Of a stretch of DNA of 64,000 nucleotides, positions 1 to 9,839 are shown in pieces. The position numbers and the translations under genes are program-made. This DNA comes from Selaginella moellendorffii. Its lineage: Eukaryota; Streptophyta; Lycopodiopsida; Selaginellales; Selaginellaceae. The DNA is taken from contig NW_003314270.1 in the NCBI RefSeq assembly GCF_000143415.4, positions 2,759,668-2,823,667 of the forward strand, given 5' to 3'. Position 1 is the stretch's first letter, and each line of letters begins with the position of its first letter. The notes under the pieces were generated by a model, which was not told the DNA's origin, did not search any database, and saw only the letters and a list, made by a program, of their open reading frames with translations.

Positions 1-5
1 GCTGA

Positions 6-77
6 GGGGGTGTAGCTCAGATGGTAGAGCAATTGATTCACATGTGATAGGTAAGGGGATCGATGCCCTCACTTCCA
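6..77 (+). tRNA. tRNA-Ala-like sequence with a CAC anticodon, probably a pseudogene
   Basis: The 72-nt sequence folds as a cloverleaf. The acceptor GGGGGTG pairs fully with CACTTCC and includes G3:T70, the classic alanine identity pair. The D-arm GCTC/GAGC is intact. The anticodon loop TTCACAT gives CAC, which would read valine codons. The T-arm is one base short and its loop reads ATCGATG instead of TTCGATC, so the box B promoter is damaged. Eight T residues follow at 78-85, a possible Pol III terminator. The body resembles plant tRNA-Ala, so this is most likely a decayed copy. Function is doubtful. Confidence 0.55.
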
Positions 78-166
78 TTTTTTTTGTCATGGTTGAAAAG
101 ATAAAATCGGAAAATGCCGGATCAAAAGCATTTCTCCTCTCTATTATCTTCACTTAAATTTGGAAG

Positions 167-239
167 TGGAGGAGAGGGGCATCGATCCCCTCACCTATCG
201 CATGCAAAGCGATCGCTCTACCATCTGAGCTACGCCCAA
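167..239 (-). tRNA. tRNA-Ala(TGC)-like sequence, acceptor partly degraded
   Basis: On the minus strand the D-arm, an anticodon arm ATCGC-TTTGCAT-GCGAT and a paired T-stem are present, and the anticodon is TGC (alanine). G3:T70 is retained. The acceptor pairs poorly at positions 1, 2 and 6, and the T-loop is ATCGATG, the same abnormal loop as in the copy at 6-77. The two copies face each other 3' end to 3' end across about 90 bp, so they form an inverted repeat. Probably a pseudogene derived from a functional tRNA-Ala. Confidence 0.55.
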
Positions 240-605
240 GAAATTTGAGTCCACTCTTTTAAGGTCCAACGAATTTGTTCAATAGCATCATCGACCACGA
301 AGATCTCCCACAAGATCTGGCCAGCAAGAGCAAGTTACTTTTGGATTTTAATCAAATCCCAGCTCTCATCCAGTCCATAATGTTAGAATCGACGATCATA
401 TTTCTTGCAGTTGGTCCTACCATTCATTCGAGAAAATCAAAGATGAGGAATAAGGAATATTTGACTATTCTTAATAGTTAGAATTCGTTAACGATGGTTA
501 AGATTTAGGGCTTGCGAGGAGCAAGCCATCGCAGGAAATGTAAGCGCCTATCACTGTTTCCGATCGATCGCGAGCGAAATCTCTCCTCTTCTAACTCTAC
601 TGCAG
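240..605. promoter_or_regulatory. Intergenic leader upstream of the TMEM19-like gene
   Basis: No coding region is supported here. The last 100 bases turn GC-richer and probably hold the 5' untranslated region of the gene starting at 606. No clear TATA box was recognised. Confidence 0.3.
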
Positions 606-1758
606 ATGGAGGCGATGCTGAAAATCGTCCTGGCGATGCTTGTGGCGGCTCTCGTCGCCGCGCGGGGACTTGTGAAGAAATCCCTCTCGCCATCGGGAGC
701 TGTGGCGGGTTTCGTGGTGCTATCGCTGTCCATGGCCTCGGGAATCCGGTAGAAATCTTGTCCTGGTTGTGTGGGAATTCTTTTCTGTGCTTCTTTGTTC
801 TTGGACTGTTGTGTGTTGAAATTCTTTTTTTGATTTTCAAGGTTTGGAGCTCTCGTCCTGGCGTTTTACTTGAGTTCCTCGTTCCTCACGAAGTATAAGT
901 CCGATGAAAAACGAGGCGTGGACGACGATTTCAAGGAGGGTGGCCAACGAGACTGGTAAGTTTGTAGATTTTGCCCAAGTTTTTCCTACTTTGTGAGTTT
1001 GTTCTTGTAGAGAGTGTTGAATAAATTCTTTTCGTAGGCTCCAGGTTCTTGCCAACAGTGCGGGTGGAACTTTGCTATCGCTCGCTGTGGCATATTATAC
1101 TGGCTGGGAAGACAAGTGTATGGATTCCAAGGGGGATGCTCTTGTCACTGGCCTTCTCGGAGGAATTCTCGGCTACTATGCTTGCTGCGCGGGAGATACT
1201 TGGTCGTCCGAGGTTGGAGTCCTTAGCAAAAGCCAACCACGCTTGATCACGACAATGCAGGCAAGCAAAGGAAAAACTTCGAGAGTGAATTCTTTGAAAC
1301 TTTATCTTTGTCTTTCAGGTGGTACCTCGAGGTACCAACGGTGGAGTTACACTGCTGGGAACTGCTGCTGCTGCTGTTGGAGGAGCTTTCATCGGTCTGG
1401 TTTACGTTCTAACAGGGATGCTCACGACTCCATGTCGAGGAAGCACGATGCTTCGCCAGTGGGAGGCTTTGCCGCTTGGATGCCTCGCAGGATTCATTGG
1501 TAGCTTAATGGATTCGCTGCTTGGAGCAACCGTCCAGTTCTCTGGAATGTGCAAAGTGAGAAAGAAGGCAAGTTTCTTGAAAGCTTTTTGCTAGTTCTCT
1601 TGTTTACAATCTCTGCCGTGGAACAGGTTGTGGGAAAACCAGGGCCGACTGTAAAACGAATTACGGGAGAGGATTTTCTGAGCAATAACGGTGTGAATTT
1701 CGCCTCCGCGTTGCTTACTTCTTTGGTAACTGCTGCGATTAGCCTTCTCGTCTTCTAA
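606..1758 (+). CDS. TMEM19/PGR-family (DUF92) multi-pass membrane protein
   Basis: Five exons: 606-748, 842-955, 1038-1260, 1319-1567 and 1627-1758, giving 286 residues. Family hallmarks, in order, are TKYKSDEK with KEGGQRDW, AGDTWSSEVG, GTNGGVTLLG, DSLLGA and GKPGPTVK followed by NNGVNF near the C-terminus. These match the TMEM19 domain of animal TMEM19 and Arabidopsis protein PGR. Several hydrophobic segments alternate with short loops, as expected for an integral membrane protein. The related plant VTE6 takes part in phytyl phosphate metabolism, but this protein looks closer to TMEM19/PGR, whose biochemical role is not settled. Introns 3 (1261-1318) and 4 (1568-1626) both begin with GC rather than GT. 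Both are needed to keep the conserved GTNGG and GKPGPT blocks in frame. The start is the first ATG giving a hydrophobic N-terminus. Confidence 0.9.
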
Positions 1759-3281
1759 GAAGTCGGTTGGGCTTTCGGTGGCTAAATAACAAGATAACCT
1801 TTTAACAAACTCTCGAGAGAAGAGAGAAGAAGAGAAGGTTGACGTGTCTGACATGAATCTCTCCAGCACGGCAATCCAAGCGACAGGTACTTTATTTATT
1901 TTTTATATGCTTCACTTTAAACGTTTCTCGAGGACTAATATACCAAAATTCTACTGTGGAGGGGAGCTCTTCCACTGCAGACGTATCCTTGAGAGTCCCT
2001 CGTGAATTCCTTCTCTTTAAAAAACTTTCCTTCTCATCCGTCTAGAGCAGACAACAAGATAGTTGGGACGATGAAAGCCGGTCAGATATTTACAATTTGG
2101 CTGATGATGATCAATAAAGGTATGTAACTTCGCTTTGTGTTTTACTAGATTTTTAACTTCTCAGTTACTAAAAATTGATGTTTCTCCAGAAAGTATCCAT
2201 CAACAAAATACATACCATCCTCCCGATAAACTGTTGACAAATTTTTTAGCATGAAACGTTTACAATGCTGATAATATACTTGCAAATAACACCCCCTTAG
2301 ATTGTTTGCAATATAGGAAGTTTGTCATTATTTAAAAGAGGTTCTGAATTACTTTAGGAGACAAAGTATTAGATATCAACAAAGGTGAATTTTGATGTTT
2401 ACCTTCAACTTAGTACATGCTCTTGAATGTCAAACAAGTCAATCTTCATTTCCCAACACATACCCTGGAATAATAATGGTTGTTGCTTTTTTTCTACACA
2501 TACAGTGATCTGGTGAGAAGTTAATGTTAGACATGTATCCTGATAAATAGATAGATACAATATCTAAATATATAAGTAGACAGATAGACATACTTGAGAA
2601 ATACTGGCCACAGTTTAAGATTATGAAATTTCATAAAAATTTCAAGTTTAAAATTATAAAATTTTAATAGCAAGTGCAAAAAGAGCATGGACACAAATAT
2701 AAAATTGAAATATTGGAAGATTATTAAAACACTACAGGATTGATAAATAAATTATTACCTACACCCTTAGTGCTCCAGTTTTATATTTTTCTCTGGACAT
2801 TTGGAGTGAACTGAGTAACAGCAACTTCAATCATGAAGAGGACACATTTATCATTTCCTTAAAAACCATATTAAAAATTAAATAGAAGTTACTCTTACCA
2901 TAGTTTATGACAATAAGATCTCCAACTTGACTTTTCTTAGAAAGATCTACCATGTTGTCTATTGTTCTATTTGGGCCAGTAGTAATAATTTGATGAGTCA
3001 CATTGTGTTCCTTCCTTGTAAGATAAAAAATTTACTTTGAAAAAAATTATAAAACAAAAAAAGAACTTAAAGGATCATCGAGATATAAGATATCTTTAAA
3101 CTCAAAGCAATATTGATATGGCACCTCATGCAAAAAATCAACATACTCTTCCATAGTATAGTGTTATGAGATTATGTATTTGTATATTCCCTTTATATGT
3201 ATATGGTTCCAAAATTTTCTAAGCAAGCTCTGCATTATACATAATAAATTACATTAACTTTTATATTAATTACTAATTACC
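1759..3281. other. AT-rich intergenic region without recognised genes
   Basis: The first 200 bases are probably the 3' untranslated region of the TMEM19-like gene and contain AG-rich stretches. The rest is AT-rich, with no open frame showing a family motif. Runs such as imperfect AGATA repeats near 2546-2590 are simple sequence. Confidence 0.5.
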
Positions 3282-3297
3282 TTGGTTTTAGTAGACT

Positions 3298-3455
3298 TTG
3301 GAGCTCTTATTGAGCTTGTGCTGGAGCAAGGGGGCCATGACACTAACACCCATCTTGGCAATCTCCTCTTCCAGATGTATGGTAGTTGCGGATTGCTGCG
3401 AAAGGCCATCAAAGTCTTCCTGTGGTTCAGTGCCTACTTGTGGACCAATTGTCTT
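3298..3455 (+). pseudogene. Fragment of a PPR repeat protein
   Basis: One frame reads NLLFQMYGSCGLLRKAIKVF, which matches the helix-turn-helix pattern of a pentatricopeptide repeat of the plant type (NLLxxMYxxCGxLxxAxxVF). Only about one and a half repeats remain, without start, further repeats or an E/DYW domain. Other PPR scraps lie at about 44.1-44.6 kb. Non-functional. Confidence 0.5.
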
Positions 3456-3472
3456 CTTAGTTCACATTGTTT

Positions 3473-3924
3473 CAATGCTGTTGCAGTAAAATCTCATGAG
3501 GAACTCAATGTCTTGCATTCAACTAACTTAAATTGGATACATATCAGAAAAGTGAAGCAATGATCGACAATTCTAAGCAACCAAAGCTCCTTACCCGCTA
3601 GGAAGCCAAGAAGCGTTTACTCCTACAAGCAAAAGAAGTAAGGTTTTGATTCATGAGAGAGAGAGAGAGAAAGTAATTTGAAGGGCCCTGGCATCAAGTG
3701 GTGTATGTGCATATGTACTATAAGAGCAGTGAGTCTGATTGTTGTTTTCTCAGTGCTGTTACAATAAAATCTCGTGAGGAATTTGCTCCATGCCTTGCTT
3801 TTGACAGCTTGAATTGGATACATACCACAGAAGTGTAGCACAGAGCTAAGCAACTGAAGCTCCTTGCCCCTAGGAAGGAGGGAGCGCTTACTCCTACAAG
3901 CAAAAGATATAAGTTCTTGATTCC

Positions 3925-3966
<42 letters not shown>

Positions 3967-4022
3967 AAAGGCCCGGACATCAAGGTGGTATGTACTTACT
4001 ATAAGAGCAGTGTGTTTGACTG
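3473..4022 (+). repeat. Two tandem copies of a ~275-bp unit with GA microsatellites
   Basis: Copy 1 (about 3473-3746) and copy 2 (about 3753-4022) share the same order: a GCTGTT(G/A)CA(G/A)TAAAATCTC stretch, AATTGGATACATA, CTCCTACAAGCAAAAGA, then a (GA)n run and ATAAGAGCAGTG. The GA run is about 20 bp in copy 1 (near 3654) and about 34 bp in copy 2 (near 3927). The GA tract is the part that differs most between copies. Confidence 0.75.
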
Positions 4023-4374
4023 CCATTGCCCACATCCAACCTGGGAAATTTAAAAGTTGTAGTGCTAAAATCCTAGTGAAATTGCATAAAGATTATAGGA
4101 GAATGAAAAGAAAGTAACACATACTAAAAAGTACAGCACATTAGTCAATTGATCACCATCACCAATTCTTCAATCTCATTTTATGGCAAGCTAGAGAACA
4201 CTTACAGTGCACCATTGCCACCGATCACATGTCACTATAACAGATTGTCATCCTTAAGATCAATATTGCCCCTTTATATAAACTCTATTAAATGTCCCAA
4301 GGGAAGATATCTAGAGCAATTGCTTGGCCATTTTATAAGATTATGAGATATTTAACATTGCTTTTCAGCAGAAC

Positions 4375-4957
4375 TCAACTTCCCTTTGATGAGTCGAGGA
4401 GTACTAGAAATATCCATTGGGACCGGAGTAGTAGGTTCAGGAGTATGCCCCGAAGACTCAAGTTGAGATTCCTAAGTCTGGGACGGGAAAACGGCGGTGC
4501 GGTGATTTTCCTGACGACGTTCAAAGAGACGATTGTCGCATCGAACAACTTTGTTGATGGCATCCGACAGGTCCGTGGGATCCTCTATAGTGAGCAACAA
4601 ATCCTTGACACCTTTGTTGAGGCCGAAACGAAATTGATCAATCAAGGCCCGCTCATCCCACTGAGTGTCCAAAGCAAGGAGTTGGAACTCTACAGCATAG
4701 ATTGAGGCAGGACGAGACCCTTGAGAGAGACGTTTCATCTTTGTAGTGGTAGTCCGAACCCGATCCATCTTGCCAAAACATGCTTTGAGCTTCTCTTTGA
4801 ACAACTGAAGATCCATCAGCACGACCTCTTTCATGCTCTTCTCTAGGAGAGGAGAAAACCATAACAAAGTTGCACCTTCAAGCAACATCCCGATAGCACC
4901 GATTTGAGACTCGGGAGTGGGGTACCGCCAATGTTGAAGTGCGAAGATCAGCTCCAT
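4375..4957 (-). pseudogene. Retrotransposon gag fragment
   Basis: The minus frame 4957-4472 encodes 161 residues with the helix-rich layout of the Ty3/gypsy capsid family: a W-x-LF-type core, FKEKLKACFG and SIYAVEFQLLALDTQWDERALIDQFRFGL. That last stretch is the typical end of the retrotransposon gag domain (order of blocks only; each block is short). No zinc knuckle, protease or polymerase follows. It is an isolated remnant embedded in AT-rich DNA. Confidence 0.6.
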
Positions 4958-6650
4958 CTAATTCAAGAATCCATGAAGCTTTGAACGCTTGCCTAAAAAT
5001 TTCACTGGGAAACTCACCTTCGGTTCAGGAACTTTGCTGGATCCTTGAGCTGAAAGTGAAGCAAGCTCCTGCTGGCGAAGAAGGGTCACCTTCAACTTCG
5101 TATTCTCAGATTAGATTTTTGCAAGGACTTCGGCAAAGAAATCAAAATGGCTTGGAAACTCCATTGGCAAAGAAGAAAGAAAAAAGGGGGAAAAAGGCAA
5201 AGGCAATCAAACAATCAAAACAAGCTAAATCAAAAATGAAAAAACATAATCTGAATCAAACTGTCAAGACCCCCAACAAGATCAAGACTAGAAAATGTAG
5301 AAGACAAAGAGAAAAGTTAGTGGAAACGAAAAAAAGGCCTTACACTAGCGTTAATTTAGATTGTGGATAAATGGAACAAGGCTAACCTATATATACTATA
5401 AGTTGATGAAGCTCCACCACTCTTGGATCGAAGACGGCCTAAATATAATTGAGGTCAAGGAGGCACCATGTCATCATCAGAAATGTGGCTCGAGATTCAA
5501 GAGTCATACGGGAAATCAGAAAGTTAAAAATAGGAAGTGTCTTGAGAGTCAGGAATGTGGTCTGTAAGTCAGGAATTCAGCAAGAGTCAAGAATGTGGCA
5601 AGAATTGGGGAATTCAAGAATTCGGCAAGAGTCAGGAATGTGGCAAGAATTAGGGGATTCCTAATAGAATGCATGTGGGCCTGCATACTTGTATGTCTTG
5701 CTACTATAATATAGTTTATATTTCCCTGTAATCTATTTTTTTTCTAGAAAGTTGGCATAAGTGTAAAAAAGAATATATATGTAATGGAGTAGATGGTCAT
5801 TAGAATGATAAATATTCTAGCATGTGTATCTTGAATTCTAGAAGCTCTTCTATTCACAACTAGACTAGGATTTTGAAATCTCATTTCTAAGATTGACATT
5901 TCAAGAATCTGAGTATTATTAGTGTCATAATAAATAAACCTCATTCCCAAGACTAAAATTTAATATATAAATTGTCAAGAAAAGTTAGTTATTATAATAT
6001 TTTTGTTATCTTTATGCTCTTTAGAAAACTAAAAAGTTTAATATAGAAATGGCTCAAAGGAAAGTCACTATTACTCATATTTGGGTCTCTAGCATCTCAT
6101 ATCACTCTCCACCTCTATTCCCAAGTTCTAGTAATATTCCACCTTCACCTCTACCATAACTATATTACAATCCTCTTTCTATTGATGGCTTTTATAAAGT
6201 TAAACTAATATAAAATTTTAAATATTGTTATTACCTCAAACACTTCAAGAGCAATGCTACATATTTTTGCAAGATCTTGCTTTTGGTATAACAAAACTGC
6301 TTAAAAACACAAAATCCTATTATATTCAATGTCTATTATGCTAGTTTTTTTTTGATACAACAAATGTTTTTATGGGTCTACAAACTTTTCTTGAGCACTA
6401 TAGCAATTGCCTAATAATGGGTTTAAAAAGTATACATATATAATAAATTTAAAAACAAGTTATAGACCCATACCCACTATTGCTGCATAGTGAGGAATAA
6501 CATCCCCTTAGAAAGCATTGCATTAGCTAGTGCAAAATATAGGTTTTTTCAGGATATTTTACAATGAAGTGTAAGATTTAGTGCCTTTAAAAGAATATAT
6601 ATATAAGGAAATGATATTAGTTATAGGGAGCATACTCACTTCAGTGTAAA
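4958..6650. repeat. Intergenic region with short GAATGTGGCAAGAAT-type repeats
   Basis: Between about 5549 and 5660 short units resembling AGTCAGGAATGTGG and CAAGAATT recur three to four times. The rest is AT-rich and no gene was recognised. The open frame at 4939-5370 is lysine-rich low complexity and is not supported as a protein. Confidence 0.4.
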
Positions 6651-6955
6651 TCCTTGGTTCGACGATCACACTCACGACTGTCTATCACCAAGACCGATCA
6701 AGGGTGGCCAGTGGAGCTCTACGCCAGAAGCTCCAGACTAGGAACGTTTCAGAAACTTGCGTACATGGATCTCTCATACTCTATCGATCGCGACGATTTC
6801 ATCACAGAATATCGATCGCGACCCCAAGAACAAGAATTCTGGAAATCCAGCGCGTCCCAGGCCGTCGCCAGCACATCGCGGGCTTTTATGCAATTTTCCC
6901 TTGGCCTTTAAAAAGTTCTTGGTTTGGAACAAGAGCCAAGCAAAAACCAAACTAG
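6651..6955. other. GC-richer stretch beside a decayed coding region
   Basis: Base composition changes abruptly from the AT-rich DNA before it. Open frames exist on the plus strand but none shows a recognisable domain. It may be the remainder of the decayed minus-strand gene that begins at 7628. Confidence 0.25.
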
Positions 6956-6959
6956 GATT

Positions 6960-7628
6960 TCAAAAGTAGATGTCCGTGCACGAATCCATATGCTCCACGA
7001 AGCCCTCAAGATCAATCTCAAAAGCAGTTCCCTACCTCTCCAGAACAAAATCTTCCAGAGCAGGATGCTTGAACACCTCTTCAGCGGGGAAAGCCATCTT
7101 GAACCTCCTTTGCCCCATGACCGGCAGCCCACAAAAAACTTGTAGCTCCCCTTTCGAGCCATCTCGTCGTACTCGAGAGAAAACGCAAACACCAGATTCA
7201 CAGACTCAAGCGCGAGAGAATCCAGCAAGTTCATTGTCCTCGTTGGTGAACGCAACTTCTCCCACAAACCCGTCGCTGCTCTTGGCTCCTCTCGGTTACA
7301 GCGCAAAATCCACCTTCTTGATCACGCCGGAGGAAAGGATCAAATGAGGGAACTCAAAACATACCCTCCTCATGCCGGTCTCGGGTATGAGGGTGGCCGC
7401 CATCCACGTCCGAGCTTGGCTATGGAAATCCCCGCGCACCAACAAGCTGCCATTCTCGTATTGCACGCCATACCTCGTGATCTCTTCGTAGTTTAGCAGC
7501 GCCTTGGCTTCCTCCTCGGTCACGCCATCGCACACAAGAAACGAAGCCTCTCTGGCGAGTAACATCATCGAGCACGAGCTTAAACTTACTCTAACCCTAA
7601 TATTGGTTGTGAAGTTTAGGAATTTCAC
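6960..7628 (-). pseudogene. Decayed minus-strand coding region, family not recognised
   Basis: From 7628 leftward one frame reads LLAREASFLVCDGVTEEE and later LLVRGDFHSQARTWMAATL up to GMRR, followed by a good GTATGT donor. Protein-like text then continues in switching frames: GFVGEVAFTNEDNELAGFSR, then VFAFSLEYDEMARKGSYKFF, then LPVMGQRRFKMAFPAEEVF and HPALEDFVLE, then GTAFEIDLEGFVEHMDSCTD. The frame changes cannot all be explained by introns I can place, so it looks like a gene broken by several small indels. Composition is GC-richer than its surroundings. No domain was identified. Confidence 0.4.
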
Positions 7629-7986
7629 CCTTTCTTCAAATTTGATTAACTTTGATTCTTTAGTTTGAATTTTCTCTTTTTTGTTAATTTTTTGTTGAAG
7701 CTTGTTTTCTCTTGATCTTGTGCATTTTTATTATTGAATCTTAATGGATTGTGATGCTTGTAGATTCTTGATTCATTAAACTTGGAGTTTAAAAATTTTC
7801 TTTGAATTAAGTTTTTGAGCAGGAAAACTTAGGCTGACGTGTTTGACAAAAGGTGCCACGTGTTCCCCAACACGGGCCTGCCCGGCAAGTGCTTGTGGCT
7901 GAGAGCGCGTGCCACATGCCCTTTTTAACTTCTTCCAGAGCTCTACAAATTTCTCGTTTCGATCGATCAAAGTGAAGTCCAGAGTA
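7629..7986. promoter_or_regulatory. Leader region of the small membrane-protein gene
   Basis: AT-rich until about 7800, then GC-richer. It contains GTGCCACGTGTTCC at about 7853-7866, with a CACGTG E/G-box core, the class bound by bZIP and bHLH factors in plants. A second CACGTG was not seen. No coding region is supported. Confidence 0.35.
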
Positions 7987-8521
7987 ATGGCTGCAACGCA
8001 GAGATTTGGCTTCAACTCTTCCCCAGTGGGGGCTGTCGAGGTAAGAATGAGTGAAAAGAATTTTCCAGAACAACTCTCTTGCACAGAACTTTAGAGCCGA
8101 ATCCTCGAGGCGATGGAGTAGATTAACAGCCAGGGCCTCTGGAAGTGATCCGAGCGATCAAAGTGATTCAACAAGCGATGGAAGTGAGTGAAATTCCTCT
8201 TGTTTTTCCTTCTCTGATCACAGCACGGCGTTGGATTGATTTCTCGCAGAGGAAAGTAGCACAGGCACCGACTGGGACAAGGCTTGGTCGAGCTACAAAA
8301 CGGAAACTCGAAGAAAGCCTCTGTTTAACTTCAACATGGAGCAGTACGTTTCTCGGAAACCAATTCACAGGAACTTTTCTGTCACCGAGGAAGTGGACGA
8401 GTTTCGCAAGAGCGAGAGAGCAACGCTGGATGCCTGGACGGATCCAAAGTTCACATACGCGGGCTTCAGCGTGATCGTCTGCTTGTTTGTCTACATGGTG
8501 ATCAACACTCCACACGCATAG
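7987..8521 (+). CDS. Small single-pass membrane protein, likely organelle-targeted
   Basis: Three exons, 7987-8040, 8087-8183 and 8250-8521, join in phase to give 140 residues. The first ~50 residues are rich in Ser, Arg and Ala with almost no acidic residues (RRWSRLTARAS), as in plastid transit peptides. A conserved-looking core follows: GTDWDKAWSSYK, PLFNFNMEQYVSRKP, SVTEEVDEFRKSER and LDAWTDPKFTYAG. One transmembrane helix lies near the C-terminus (about residues 118-134) with a very short tail. I recall similarly built small plastid proteins in other land plants but cannot name the family with confidence. The convergent neighbour is the PITH gene, 87 bp downstream. Splice phases and the transit-like N-terminus support a real gene. 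Confidence 0.7.
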
Positions 8522-8607
8522 AGAAGAAAGAAGCAAAGAAGAAAGAACTCACGACTTATTTGAAAAATTGCTAGCAGCGCGATGTACAGAAATTAAATGA
8601 TGAATGG

Positions 8608-9579
8608 TCATTGGTTCTCGTTGTTTATTTTCTTGAGCTCGCTCATGTTCGTGGTCTCGACGCTGTGACACACGCAAGGAACAGCGTTAGAACACGCAAG
8701 AAGTGGCTAGTTTCGAATTGCTTTCTTACGTGCTTCCTATCAGTGAAATCCTTTGCAGCTTGGTCACTTCTCCACCGCTCTGGTTGTCTTCAATAAAGAC
8801 TGTCACGCTACACTTCATCCAAATTAGCGGATTGGACACGAAAGCTCGATGCGTACTCTACCTTCGAACGTTTTGGAATTTCACGTACTTGAGCAGCACT
8901 GGCTTTCCCTGTTTCAAGAGATCGAGTGTCAAAAGGACAACTTCGCAAGAACAAACAACATACCTTTAAATGCTCAGGGGTCAGAGTGATCACATCGTTT
9001 GGAGGAAAATCCCCAACATTACTGAAAGAATGCAAAGACAAATCAATCCATGATACGAGAGAAAACGATAGCCTCGTACCTGAAACCCATGTTTTGGCGA
9101 TTGGCAAAGAGCCTGACCGTCTTTGGTCCTGGCAAAACACAAAAAAGTTGAGTTTCGTTACAAAAGAAAAATCTACCGCGCTATACCTTCGTCGGCAGGG
9201 GCTTTGATCATCACCGAATGGAGCTTCACGACCTGATTGAAAGGAATGTAGAGCAGCAGCTGCTCGTCGGTATCACTCTCGAGATACAATTCGTCGTCCT
9301 CTCTGTATGCCTGAATTGTTACTAGAACTTAAAATCACTGCCAGACAAAGAATGGAAAAGGAAATCCCTGTCGCTGACCTTCTTGAGCGCGTTCGCGTGC
9401 GTGTGATTTGCGCTCTCGTTTAGGCATTCTACCATGGACCAGTCCACGAATTCCACGAGATCCGCCTAAAACACCAGAGAAAATCCCCAGAAATCCCATC
9501 AAACGATCAAAATCTCACTTACAGGCCCGGCGATCGTCGAAGGAACTGGCGTCGCGGCTACGCTCACTGCTGCCGCCAT
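8608..9579 (-). CDS. PITH-domain protein
   Basis: Eight exons on the minus strand (9579-9523, 9465-9379, 9310-9187, 9128-9080, 9021-8964, 8908-8862, 8807-8730, 8662-8608) give 184 residues with every phase consistent. The PITH domain covers nearly the whole protein: [65 protein letters not shown] and the closing [18 protein letters not shown] domains interact with the 26S proteasome in the thioredoxin-like TXNL1 proteins. Stand-alone PITH proteins (PITHD1 type) have the same size as this one, and no thioredoxin domain is present. It shares a 260-bp divergent intergenic region with the vacuolar sorting receptor. All introns are 40-75 bp. Confidence 0.93.
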
Positions 9580-9839
9580 GGATTCGCTCCTCTACCCAAA
9601 CCCTAAATGTCGAATCTAGAGAATCAACGCTCTACATTGTTGTAGTGATGTCAGCCGTTGATCCTAGACCCACGTGGAAATCATTCTCCTTCGTCATGAG
9701 TAGGGTTTTGCTGTCTATTCTTTTGCGATTTCAATCAAGCCGATGCGCTCCTGAAATCGCGAAGATCGGAGCTGCGGCATCGATCTGCTGAGGAGAATCG
9801 GCGTGATTCGTAGGAGTTTCCAACCCTAGGCGCTCCAGG
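9580..9839. promoter_or_regulatory. Divergent promoter region between PITH and VSR genes
   Basis: Only 260 bp separate the start codons of two head-to-head genes, so both promoters and 5' leaders must lie here or overlap. It includes a TGACCC-free, moderately GC-rich sequence and a CACGTG core at about 9670. No TATA box was recognised. Confidence 0.5.

Noticed and set aside
4939-5370. Lysine-rich plus-strand frame
   Set aside because: Low-complexity AAA/AAG text in an AT-rich intergenic region, overlapping the end of a gag remnant on the other strand.
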